From Tigriopus japonicus (taxonomy: Eukaryota; Arthropoda; Copepoda; Harpacticoida; Harpacticidae), in contig CM021316.1 in NCBI GenBank assembly GCA_010645155.1, forward strand, positions 5,910,954-5,974,953: 64,000 nt of DNA, written 5' to 3'. The position numbers were made by a program, and so were the translations under genes. The notes under the pieces are model-generated. The model ran no database searches. It had not been told where the DNA came from and saw only the letters and a program-made list of their open reading frames with translations. This document shows positions 36,321 to 47,359 of the stretch, piece by piece (position 1 is the stretch's first letter; every line of letters begins with the position of its first letter).

Positions 36321-37952
36321 TAAGTTTGAAAAAAGACAGGTAATGAAATGTTTGCGCCTAAGGATTCTCTTGCAGACTTGCACTACTAAAATGCGAATTC
36401 AGGGACAAAACAAGAGAAAGTTTATATAATATGTGGCATTTTCGAGCCTAAAGTAGTTTTGAACCTTACATTGCTTTTTGTTCGAGAATTTTTTGCCCAT
36501 TACTTTGTCACTGGTTCCTTACAAAGCTTTTTACGGCCTTTATAGCATCTTTTCATAGATCTAGTAATTTCTAACCAAAAATCTCAATTACGTCAGGTGA
36601 TTTGCATTATTACAATACTCAGAGTGTTTAACTACAATTATAGTCAGTAAGAAAAGTAATCAAAACCAAGCAATTTTAATTATCACTTCATTTTAGTTCG
36701 GGTGTGCCAGAAATTCTTTCATTTAAAAGAATTCTTTCCATTTTTCCACATTTTTTTTTGTTAAAGGAATAGCATCCTCTGGTAACATTCAAAAATAAGT
36801 TTTTGACAAGTGTTCAATCAATCCCGACTGAGTAAGGATCATTCGCCAAATGTGGGGTTATCAGTTATCCGATATTTCCGTCCCTTTACGAGAATTCACA
36901 TTTGGTGGGTGCAGTTGCGGTTTGCCAACGTTTGAGAAGTGTATCAAGGATCCTATCCTAACTTCTCTTAACCTGCATACAAATTTCACAGTTGGTACAT
37001 TTTACACGCTTCAAATGATAAAACTGAAAGAATCGTTCCACACCTTTTCCCAAGAAAGCTCACCTCGATCAATCCCAACTGGTTTGTACTTTGAAAATAT
37101 ATCATAACTTCGTTCCAAAGAAGCATTGGACCGACCAATGAGTGTAATTCTGCTTTGCCACTCGAGCATTTTCCCTGGCTGCCTTCTGAAGTATTTGGCC
37201 CGAAAGTACGCCTTCCACCCTTTGCCAAATGGGAAGTTCTGCTCAGCAACTAACGACTCATTTTAAGCCTTGCTCGATCCAAGTTCCTGCATTCAGGGCA
37301 TCTTTTTCCTGAAGGATTCGCCTAAAGTACGCATTATCCAGGCTTCATGCTATTGGGGCGAACATACACTGTCAGCAAATGCTTGCTGCCTCTTGCTCTC
37401 TGTTCCACTTCTCGCTCTTAATCTTTCACTGGATCTGGTACCAGAACTCGACCCGGCGGTCCCTCTGCCCCCCCTCCCCCTCCTCCTGACTCGGCCTTTC
37501 TTGAGCTATTTTTCCAAGTCCGATCAAAAGTACTCTGTAATACACCGTATGATCATACTCCTTAGGAACTGGCCTAGGGTGCCCAATCCATGTTCTAAAG
37601 TCTGGCCTTGATCCTTAGAAGAAAAAGCAAGGAGCGGCCCGTGGTCTTTGGCTAAATTTAACTGACCTTGGAAGAACAATGATAATGTTAACAAGACGTA
37701 AGTAAAATTTACGAAATGTCGGTTTTTGGGAGACGATTTTACTCTTTTCTGGATGTTTGTTGGCGTCGAGGAAATTGAGGCTTTTTTTGGGATTGTTGGT
37801 GCTAGGGTCGGAGGGTTGAGCCTCGCCCGGCCAGCGAAGCCAGCCATCACTTTGTCCAAATCATTTCCGATAGGCAATTTCAAGTCCGGAATCAGAATGG
37901 TTCTCCATCTGTGGGTGGGGAATAACGTCTAAAAGTTTCTTTGAGAATGGTC
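36321..37952. other. Intergenic stretch, no gene recognised
   Basis: Short frames (for example 37270-37611, plus, Leu/Pro-rich) have no domain or splice context. Bases 37380-37500 are C/T-rich. Confidence 0.45.
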
Positions 37953-38026
37953 GGGGAGGAGAATCGAACCTGGGACCTCTCTCATTTTAGGAAACTGCGC
38001 TAACCACGACGCCACGTCTCCTCCCC
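37953..38026 (-). repeat. tRNA-like sequence with 10-bp paired ends
   Basis: On the minus strand the 74 bases begin ggggaggaga and end tctcctcccc, a perfect 10-bp inverted pair. They contain an A-box-like gtggcgtcgtggttagcgc, the loop ctaaaat in an anticodon-like arm and the B-box ggttcgattct. The T-stem lacks its 3' half, so a standard cloverleaf does not form. It is best read as a tRNA-derived repeat or pseudo-tRNA. Confidence 0.45.
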
Positions 38027-38447
38027 TTGATTTAGATATTTCATTATTTCATTCCATGTTGTTTTGAGATTAATTTGATTTTTTTGGAATTGTATCTAAA
38101 TAAAACGGTTTTTTTTGTTATAAAGCCTTCAATGTGTTTAATTACAAGGGAAATTATTGTTTGAAATCTGGTCGTGCAGCTTAAAAAGTGAAAGCAATTT
38201 TGTGGACTCAAAGTCAGGAACGCAAATTCTCCTCATTCTCTCTCAAAAAGAGTAGGTGACAAATCACAATTCTAATTGATACTACTTCGAACTATTTCGC
38301 AAAGATGAAAAATATCTTTGGCGGAAAAAAACGAAAAAAAATCTTGTGAAATTTCTAAACTGGTCAAGAAAAGATCAAGAAGAACGTTTCATTTGTTAGT
38401 AGTCCTGAGTAAGGAGGACGTAATACCGTCCTCCTTGTCCTGAGTTA
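38027..38447. other. Intergenic AT-rich stretch with a small hairpin
   Basis: No gene is seen. At 38411-38436 aaggaggacg and cgtcctcctt form a perfect 10-bp hairpin stem just before the next element. Confidence 0.45.
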
Positions 38448-38455
38448 CTTAGACC

Positions 38456-38752
38456 TACAGTTCTATATAGACAGAAATGTCACTCCAGTTAGGTCAGTGG
38501 AGATTTGTTTTGAGCTCATTTCAGCAGTCCAGCAGCAAGGGTGCCAGGGAACTTGATTTTTTAAGCATTGCTCTTGTTCAAGCAGAGCAGTTGATAGAGC
38601 AATTCCGCCACTGACTCCCTGAAATCGCAAATTCCAGTTTTGAATCACTTAACTAGTTGTACTCAATGTCCAATCCCATCACACCCACACAGTGCAAGCT
38701 TGTTGAATCACGAACAATTCGGGAGTGACATTTCTGTGTATATAGAACTGTA
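38456..38752. mobile_element. hAT-like MITE, 297 bp, copy 1, perfect 8-bp target duplication
   Basis: The ends are tacagttctatatagacag and its near-complement, continuing inward to aaatgtcactcc / gggagtgacattt. The 8-bp direct repeat cttagacc flanks both sides (38448-38455 and 38753-38760). The interior matches the element at 40646-40934 along most of its length. There is no coding frame. Confidence 0.88.
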
Positions 38753-38760
38753 CTTAGACC

Positions 38761-39817
38761 AAGAAGTTCTTGCTTAAACATACCACTGTGTAAATTTACC
38801 TAGACTAGTTACTTGAACATAGAATCTCCTCTGTACTTGATTGTTATGGACTGGCAAAAAGAGCAAAATAACCAAATGTCCAAATGAAGTAATTCTTTGT
38901 TGGTTAAAACGTCGAAAATTAGAAATTTATAAGGTGACCTCTCACAACTGTAAATTGAAAATCCTACAAGACAAGTGCGACGCAATGAATTAATTTTATG
39001 CTTCGAGTAGCTAGTTAACCTTTTTAAAGGTTTTTGTTTTATTTGCTAATCTTTTCCTAAACTCTCTCGATTTGGACTTTGGCTTTGGCAACTCTTTGAG
39101 GCTAAGGTAATTTCAATTTTTACCCGTCCCTACAATGATTGCAATATTTTGAAATTCAGTTGGATATGAACGATATGATCTACAAGACACAGCCACATAA
39201 ACATGCATCTTGTGTTATTATTGAGTGAATGCGGAAAATTGAAGTTATTTTTGTTTTGGAAGATCTTAACTTTTTTATTATGTTATTAATCATTGTCCTG
39301 ATAGAGCTCTGATTTGCTATGATAATATCGAGAGAAAAGCAAATCAATCGCATTTTAGAACAGAGCTTTCCGATCGTATCTAGATCTGGCCACCCTGAGC
39401 CGAATTACTTTATGTAGCGTAGTACGGTTCGTAACAACATAGACCACAAGTGCAAGATTCTCTACTTGGACTTGTTTGAACTTCCATTAGCAATTTCCAT
39501 TTCTTAAGTTATATACATGTCAACCACAAAGCAACATTGTAATTTTAAAATGATATTCCATAGAAAATATTCTTTATCCCTCATACAAACTGATTGTGAT
39601 TACTATTATACCTTTCATCTAAATTAGCCAGCTTTCTGCTTTTATTGCATCCGACATAACCTAGTGCTGCCAATTTGGAACCGTACTATCTCATTTTTTG
39701 CAATTTCGATAAACTTCACGTGAAATCCAACCACCTCCAAAATTCTTCCTATCTCTATGGACTTCTTATGCTCCTCAAAATTTCGAATCCCATTTGACTT
39801 TAAACACATGTGCTGTG
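38761..39817. other. Intergenic AT-rich stretch
   Basis: No gene is seen; only short chance frames. Confidence 0.45.
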
Positions 39818-41170
39818 CTGGGTAGGCATTTGATTTTTGGACATTTTTTCCACCCCTTTCCAAAAGTGCCCGAGAGTGTCCAAAAGTGACCAGAAGTGAT
39901 CAAAATAATAATTCGGAAAGAATGATTAAAACACCCTCAAAATTGCATTCTGGAATAAGTCAATTTAGCATAAATAAACTTATGTTTAATGCACTCAAGG
40001 AGCCAATTACTGGACGGCCAAAATTGAACTCTCCGTTTTTTACATGACGACTGAGCGTCGCCCAAAATGTCGGCAAGACGATCCCCTGAACGAACCAAGG
40101 AATGGCGCAAGACGATGACGACAAGGAATGGCAAGTAGTCCTAACTACTTGTAACACAATAAAACTTTATGTTATATATTAAATACAAATGCATCTTAAA
40201 GTTAAAACTTTTATGATTAGTTACAAGTACAAGTTATTTACTGTTTTAACGGATTTAATCAAGTACATCACTTTTGTAAGTTTTTTATGTCCAGGAGACA
40301 AAAAGCCTCCTGAAACAACTTCTTCATTACTGCCCAAAAAATCTTGAAATATAAAATAGCACCCACAAACTGATATTGGATTGCAATGCAATTATTAAAA
40401 GGCTTTTACCATAGGACCATAGGGGTTTTAAGAAGCATTAAACAGAGCATAAACAGAGGAAAAAAAGCATTAACAGATAAATAGAAATAATATTTGAATC
40501 ATGAAACATTTAGAAAAGTTAAAGACATTTAATCATCTTGTTCAAATAAATCATGCAAATTGTTCTTCCGTTTTATGAATGTAAATTTAACATTGTTGAA
40601 ACTAGTGCATTTGTCTCTTGACTGAGTCCTGACTGAGGATTGAAGTAGAGGGCTACCAGAGAAATATCACTCCAGGACAGCCAGTGGAGATTTGTTTTGA
40701 ACACACTTCATTGATACAGCAACAAGGGTGTCAAGTGACTTGATTCCTCATACATTGCCCTCGTTCAACCAAAGCAGTTGAATGAGCAATTTTGCCACTG
40801 GCTCCCTAAAAACGCAAGTTCTGGTTGTGAATCACATAACTTAGTGTGTTCAATGTCAGATCCCATCGCACACACAGTGCAGGCTTGGTGACTCACGAAT
40901 ATTTCGGGAGTGTCATTTCTCTGTTAGGCCTCTAGATTGAAGTTATCATGGTAAGGTTTATATTAACAAGTAACATGTTCAATAATAAGTTTTGTTTGAG
41001 TATATAACAATGCATTCTTTTGAATTCAATTACTTATGCAATACAAACGTGTTTTGATTGCTTTGGACATCTTTCTTTTACGTTTATTGGACTGTTGGAC
41101 ACTTATAGACACTATTCTACACTTTTGGACACGGGTGGACAAAATGTCCTAAAATCAAATGCCCACCCTG
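39818..41170. mobile_element. Composite inverted-repeat element, ~1.35 kb, with a nested MITE
   Basis: The left end ctgggtaggcatttgattt and the right end (complement of cagggtgggcatttgattt) are inverted. Similarity continues for about 75 bases, through ggacatttt and tccaaaagtg words. The termini resemble hAT ends (YAGGG). No matching 8-bp target duplication is visible, so the borders may have decayed. A second MITE (40646-40934) lies inside. No transposase is visible. Confidence 0.7.
40646..40934. mobile_element. hAT-like MITE, 289 bp, copy 2, perfect 8-bp target duplication
   Basis: The ends tagagggctaccagagaaat and (complement) tagaggcctaacagagaaat are inverted. The 8-bp direct repeat gattgaag flanks both sides (40638-40645 and 40935-40942). 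The interior aligns with 38456-38752 (shared gtggagatttgttttga, cactggctccct-like and cacacagtgcaggctt-like words). It is nested in the larger element 39818-41170. Confidence 0.88.
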
Positions 41171-41631
41171 CCTATGGCGCTTTCCAGTCTTTCCATTGCG
41201 GCAAGCCTGACGTTTAGTCAATCCAAATCTGCCTGCTTCCAAAGCGAGTTGTTCAGTCAGTCAGTCAGTCTCTCTGCGAGTCGTCGAGTGCGTGCAAGGC
41301 CGCCAACATCGCGAGTGCGCCGTGAGTCTTTGACTGAGTGAGTGAGTGAGTGAGTGAGTGTCTTTCCTCGCTTCCCCAGTCGCATTTTCTCTCTTATGAT
41401 CTGCTAACTCTGCTTCACTCTTGGCTTGGATTGAGCTCCCCATCGTGTTCTTGCTCCTCCTCCTCCTCCTCCTCCTCCCCACCATCATCATCACCATCTT
41501 CGTCGTCGTCGTGGATGATGTCGTTATTTCATCTCGGAATGGACGTTGGAGGACAGTGCATTTGAAGTTCTTTTTGATCCGGTGCCCGTTGAAGATCGCT
41601 AGGTCATCCCGTTGGTCATCATCGTGATAGC
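41171..41631. promoter_or_regulatory. Upstream region of the Met-like gene, with microsatellites
   Basis: It contains (gagt)n at about 41334-41360, gtcagtcagtcagt near 41255 and (ctc)n at 41452-41480. The putative leader has an in-frame stop at 41590-41592, ahead of the start codon at 41632. No core promoter motif could be fixed. Confidence 0.4.
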
Positions 41632-44600
41632 ATGAGTGAAAACGAGCCCTCGTCGGGACCTCCGGATTGGTGGCGGAATGGCACTTCACACGATCAGTTT
41701 TTGGGCACGTGTGTCTCGGGATTGGGCTCCATGTTGGGTGGTCAGGCGGTTCTGGCTCCCGTGGGTGAAAGGATGGGTGGAGAAAGACCGAAGACCAAGG
41801 CCACCGTGACGGCCATCACCAAGGATTTGTCCAGAATCTTGCAAGGTAATGGAAAAATGGATTTATTATGGCGCGAGCCCATCCAGGATAGGTGTTGAAG
41901 GGTGGTTCACATGGGTGTCTTTTGGTTTTAGTCATGCGACAAAGTCATGGGGGAGACGTGTGGCGAGCCATCCAAAGCATCGAAGAAAATGGAAGCCATA
42001 CTGACGTAAGTTGAATTCATTTTGGGTGGGTGATACTGAGCGGTCCCGAGTTGGGCGAAAAAATAGTGTCCGTCAACGACGTGATTGTTCTGATATCAAG
42101 TTATTTTCCAGCAAATTCATGCTCGGGATAATCCAAACTTGCGTTCAGGAAGAGGGAAAAATTGAGCTCACGGTATTGTTGAGGTCAATCTGAGATTGAA
42201 CTAGCTTGAAAAGCGCAAGTCCCGCAGAACTACGTGTTGGTACCGGCAAACGAACGGCTTTCCTAAACGTCTGACATTCACTTATTGCCAACTTTGGCTG
42301 TTTTCATTATGGGTGGATTTAGAATGATTGTTTTTAATAGGACTGAAGAGGATCATGAGAGGAAAAGAATACGTTTTGGAGTGCATATTCGCTTTTGCGG
42401 ACGAGATATGACGTTTGGCTTTGCATACTCTGTTTTATCCAAGGGTTGTTGATATCCAAATGACAGCTATTCTCAATTGATACAGGTGCACTCTTTATTA
42501 GAGCATATTATACCAAGGGCTTATTATTACATTATTGGGATGGTGGCCATTTTGTAGGCCAGGTTGGAATCTTGTCGTGGCGTTGGTTGGACGACAACCT
42601 AAAGGTGGAAAACGTTCCATATTTGAACTTAAATGGCAGTTGTTCAATCACATAATTATATGTGAATGTAAAAAGACTAGGTCTTTAAAAAATAGGATTG
42701 GACAAATGTCAGTCCACAGCAAAATGAAACACGATGAAGAATCAGTTTCAAAGCTAATATCATAACTATTTTGATAAAATCGTAAAGAGCGGGCACGCTT
42801 CATGGTGCTAGTTTTCATTGTAACTATGCATAAAATGAAACTCAGCTTGATATCATTGAGCTTTGATTTTTGAGCGAATCAAAATGTTCCCGACTATGCA
42901 TGACAATCCTTTTTTGTTTTCTCCGTACAATCATACGCTGTGAGATCAACCAAGACGGTCAAGTATGAGCTGGTCATTGGCAAACCGTCCATGATTCTGC
43001 ACTTATGAACACTAGTATTTTTACATATCACAAGCAGTTTTGAGGGACGGTGAAGAACAACAGCTTGGAAACCACACCGTTCCACCTTTCCTGGCTTAAC
43101 ATATACGTATGTTTGGGAGCAATGATTTTTCTGTGTATATTATGCATAACCTTGGTTGTGTGCAGGTTTAAACGAAAACAGAGACTTTAAAGTTTCAGTG
43201 TTTTGCTCCAAGTGTGATCTTTGGCCAATGTCTCAAAGAAGCTCTCGGTTTGTAAAGTAAGCGTTGCATTCGTGGGATTTGTTCACTGCCACCTCGCGTC
43301 AAAATGTGTTTTGGTGTATCTTGCTTATCTATTCAATGACCAGAGCCCATATAAGATTTTCTTGGACTGCAAAATCAGTTCTGAACAGTCACTGTACATA
43401 CAAGTGTATGTCTATAGTACATAGTACATACGTCACACATGTTGCCACCTTCACAAAAGAAGAGGCGGATGAAGAAATGCCTCGCATTTTCCTCGTTTCT
43501 CCTGCTCAGAGTACATTTTATCAAAAGAGCGTCTGATTCATTGGCACTTCCAATCGCTAAATACGATTGGTATGGTTGTCCCATGGTTGCTGTGGCATCT
43601 GAATTCGACTTCCACCACCATTTCGTTTTTGAACCAGAGCATCAGTCAACTTGCGCGTTGCCGGCAATGAGTGTTCACCAAAAGAACCAATCATTAAATT
43701 TCCTCTCTTTTAACTGGAACGAGAATTTGAGAAACGCTACATAAGATGACGTGGTCGTTTTAGGGCTGTGCCTGTGTAGTTGCCAGACGTCGTGATTCTT
43801 CACTTGGAAACGGCAACATCGTCTTGGCGCATCGCTTATCTGGCATGTTCGTATACAGTAGAACTGGAAGGTTAATGAATTCTAATTGAGATCGAGCCGC
43901 TCATATTGAGGCGAAAATACATGGATTTAGGAGTTCTGAGGGTTCAAATCAAAAGCTGGGTTTCTGTTGGCAGGTCGTTGAAATGAACTCGGAAACTAAT
44001 GACAGGCTTAATTAGCATGTGCAGTTCCTGTTGTGAGATACGTCGTTTCATTAATTATCCAGGTTCATAGACCATCATATTAAAATGTATATCAAAGCTC
44101 ATTTACGAGCCATGAGGGCAATTTGGCGTTCAGCAAACTCTTGGGCACTGATTGCAAAATATGTTTTGACTTGGCAGTGTTATTACACTGCTTTCAAAGG
44201 TCCGGTTACGTTAATCTCATTAAAGGGTTTGTCGTTCATCTTAATGGTTTAGGCCTTGCGACATCTTTCAGGACCCCCTGCAAACGATTTAGACAGACCT
44301 TCATCATTGTCATTTTTGTTCCACCACTAGGCATTCTCCGGCTTCTTTGTGGTACTTTCGGAAGACGTCGATTGCTTGTACGTGTCTCCCAATGTGTATC
44401 GCCATACGGGTTTACAACAAAAGGAAGTCTTGGGACAATCCTTTCTCAAGTTCATTCACGAGGAGGATTGCGCGAAAGTGATCCGTTTCATGTCCCGTCA
44501 GAAGAACAACTTGTCCACTTCGCCTCCAAGTTCCACCTCACCCTCGCCTGCTCAATCATCGGCTTCCTGCCCCTCACCCACCACCTCTTCAACATCAGTA

Positions 44601-46721
44601 TCGTCTAATTACGTGCAAAAACACAATGGGTCTAAAACTTCAAGCCGAAGACAATTCTTCCACTTTCGTTTTATGCTCAAGGGAGACTACGACCACGTTA
44701 ACATGATGGGTCATTACAAGCAAATAGGTCTGTTAATTTTGTATCATTTGTTTCCAAGTTAAATCTCCGTTTTAACAATGATTTCGTGTAGGTGAGGACA
44801 CGTTCATTTTTCTGGGGATCGTGCGACCCGTCGAGGATAGGCCCATAACTGATTTGAGCTTGGTTGAAGCTGAACAAAATCAGTATGTCACACGACATCT
44901 CCCCGACGGGAAAATAATTTTTGCCGACCATAGGTTCGTGATTGTTGAAAACAATTTGGTACAGTTGAATTGGATTACCATAGAAACATTCTCTCCCAGA
45001 ATCACCACACATAGTGGCTACCTACCGTCCGAAGTGGTTGGTAAATCTGCGTTTAATTACATCCTTGGTGAAGACCTTCCATGGACAACCATGGCTCAGA
45101 GGCACAGTAAGTTGATATTATTGATTTTTACGTTTGTTCAAGCCTTTTTAACACCAATATGTAATGCTTCAAATATTTAGGGTGTTCAAAACACTGCAAA
45201 ACCACTGTCATTTAGCTCGATGCCTTTCGTAGAAGAAAGTTTAAGATTTACTGAAATACATCTAAAATGAACTTTGAACGTAAGGTGAGATGTATTTGAT
45301 TGTGCAATGACATGGTGGCGGCATTTTTGACCAAATAGCAAAATAATTTTGCCATAACAATGAAAAGAAAAAGGAAAAACGTTCAGTTCCAAAATTCACC
45401 ACAATAAAAATTTGGCCTTTGTAGCGAATAACGGAAAGGAAAACAAAATGCTCCCAAAAATTGAAAAATTGACCAAGCAAAAGTGATGTGAAAACAGTTC
45501 AGAAAATATGCAACAATTGTTATACATGCGTATTAAAGGTTTTCTCGCAACCCTAATCGAAAGCCTACAAGCAAATATTGGTAGACGAACAAAACATAGT
45601 ACGCACTGGTGGGTAAGAAGCACTTTCAAGAACCAAGGCGTTGTCAAATTATTGGATTTCGTCTTTTCTGAGCGTTTTCCTCAAGCAGGCGGCTAAGAAG
45701 AGACTATGTTTGCCGTCTACTCAGTCAAACTGTCGCAATTCAATGTGTTTGAGGACGTAGTGCGCTCGTGATGAATTATCTTTTTTTCTGGGCCAAGAAA
45801 AGGAGGGACAGGCAGACGAGATCTTCTATTAATAGAACTGTTGCCCAATCGTCGTTTTCATACTTGGATAGTTTCCTATGATTTTGTCCAACCTTCTCAA
45901 AATTCCTTGACATGTTTTTCTTACAGTGTGTGCCCATGCGAGTGGTGAAGGCTTCACCACATATCGGTTGTTGTGCCGCGATGGCAATTATATTACTCTT
46001 CAAACCAGAGGCTACCTCGAATTCAATAAGCATACTCAAAAAGTGGAGTCCTTCATGGCCGTCAATACCATACTTGAGTATGTCGTCGAGCTATTGAGAG
46101 ACAATTGAACCCCGACTTAATCCAATTAGAATCTTTCTTTCGTAGTGATGAGGAAGGCAAAAAGTATTTAGAACAACAGCGGGAACGTTTCACTCCCTAT
46201 ATAGAAATTTATGAGCGTGAACTGATAAATGAGAACAAATCTACTGAACAACTCGTAAGTCTGAGGAATGCAAGACAACTGCGGCTGGCTTATGACTGTT
46301 TCCAACTGTTGTTATTTCTCCGTAGAAACTCCTGCTGTCTAGTATCAATAAGACTGTTGATCCCCGAAAGCGACAAATCTCGATGGAACCATCCGCTGGC
46401 TCTAGTTTGAACCAAGAAGAATCTGAATGTGATCGAGGCAGAGCTCCTAAATATCGAATCTTGGACGGCAGCAGAGTCATCGAGATAGATAGGGGTAAAA
46501 AGGGGAATGTGGATGAAATCATCTCTCAAGTTGGAAGCACCAATGATATCGCCCAAGACCTCAAAGGTATGTCAATCACATGCATTGGATTCTTCTGATA
46601 AATTTAGCATCTATCAATGGGCGGGATCAAGACCAGATCTGTTTTCAGATCGTATGGGACCGCTCCCATTAATTTACCATGATAATGATTCTAATCGATT
46701 CATGATCTAGGTTCGAAATAA
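41632..46721 (+). CDS. Methoprene-tolerant-like PAS protein without a visible bHLH domain
   Basis: Met is the bHLH-PAS receptor for juvenile hormone and, in crustaceans, methyl farnesoate. Exons 41632-41845, 41932-42005, 44331-44727, 44792-44933, 45000-45106, 45927-46077, 46146-46254, 46326-46566 and 46711-46721 join to 481 residues. Residues ~97-150 form PAS-A (FFVVLSEDVDCLYVSPNV). A Ser/Pro-rich insert follows, then FFHFRFMLKGDY. PAS-B contains TRHLPDGKIIFADHRI, SGYLPSEVVGKSAFNYIL and VESFMAVNTIL, leading into DEEGKKYLEQQRERF; this matches Met in order and spacing. The first 96 residues contain no basic helix-loop-helix, although an in-frame stop precedes the ATG. The join from 42005 to 44331 is phase-compatible but spans 2.3 kb, so it is the weakest step. 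Alternatively, the first two exons plus 42112-42165 make a separate 113-residue protein. The last exon is tiny and tentative. The PAS part is firm; the N-terminus is not. Confidence 0.72.
42112..42165 (+). other. Alternative terminal exon after the first two Met-like exons
   Basis: A good acceptor (ttattttccag) at 42111 gives a phase-matched 54-base exon ending in TGA, closing a 113-residue product that starts at 41632 (114 codons with the stop). Either this is a short independent gene or isoform, or the acceptor is a decoy and the exons splice to 44331. Nothing in the 113 residues is recognised. Confidence 0.35.
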
Positions 46722-46749
46722 GATCAATGTCATTGCAAAAAATGCAGAG

Positions 46750-46951
46750 CAGGGGTAGGCAACCAATGGGAGTCTTTGGTGGGCCCTCGAGCAATGGGGA
46801 AAGTCCAAAATAGTGGGCCCGCGGGACATCCATAGTACTGAACTCGTGAGCCCAAAGCTCTTTGATCGTTAATTTGTGGGCTCCTGAACTTACCGTCTGT
46901 CTGGGTTATCAAATTTGTAGGTCTTGACCCAAAAGTGGTTGCCGACCCCTG
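46750..46951. mobile_element. hAT-like MITE, 202 bp
   Basis: The ends caggggtaggcaacca (left) and the complement of caggggtcggcaaccac (right) are classical hAT termini. The flanking octamers atgcagag (46742-46749) and gtgtagag (46952-46959) agree at six of eight positions, as for an aged target duplication. It lies 28 bp after the proposed stop of the Met-like gene. Confidence 0.82.
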
Positions 46952-46959
46952 GTGTAGAG

Positions 46960-47359
46960 GGTAGGAGAGTGCTCCTCATTTACAGACTAAAATCCGACAA
47001 TTCCAGGGGCAAAAATAGTCTAATGTCAAAATTCTTGGATTTCAGATACAAAAGACACGCGAGGATCACAATGAAACGAAAACATGGTTTGTTATTGAAA
47101 CCGGCCGGGTATGAAGCGAATTTTAGTATTCATTCCAATGCCAATCTACCTTCAAATCGCCAGATTCTATCTAATGACATCCTAACTAAATTTGACAATA
47201 CGTATTTTAGACTGAAATATATCAATTTATATTTCAAACGACCCCTGAGTTTGTGGATCTGGTTTTGATACTGAGTGGATGTGAAGTATAAAAATTGGTC
47301 GAAAACGATTCAATTCTTATGAAAAGCACATTAGCTGGCACGTTTTTGGCGAGTAAAAC
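46960..47359. other. Convergent 3' spacer between the Met-like gene and RFWD3
   Basis: No gene is seen. The two genes converge here, and the 3' ends of both transcripts should lie in this stretch. Confidence 0.45.

Noticed and set aside
37270..37611. Leu/Pro-rich 113-codon frame
   Set aside because: Low-complexity C/T-rich DNA with no conserved features.
41261..41689. 142-codon minus-strand frame across the Met-like promoter
   Set aside because: Produced by GAG/GTGA microsatellites; antisense to the first exon.
10290..46721. A hormone-biosynthesis gene cluster
   Set aside because: Only two of the genes have hormone-related names, the enzyme activity of FAMeT domains is unproven, and unrelated genes lie between them.
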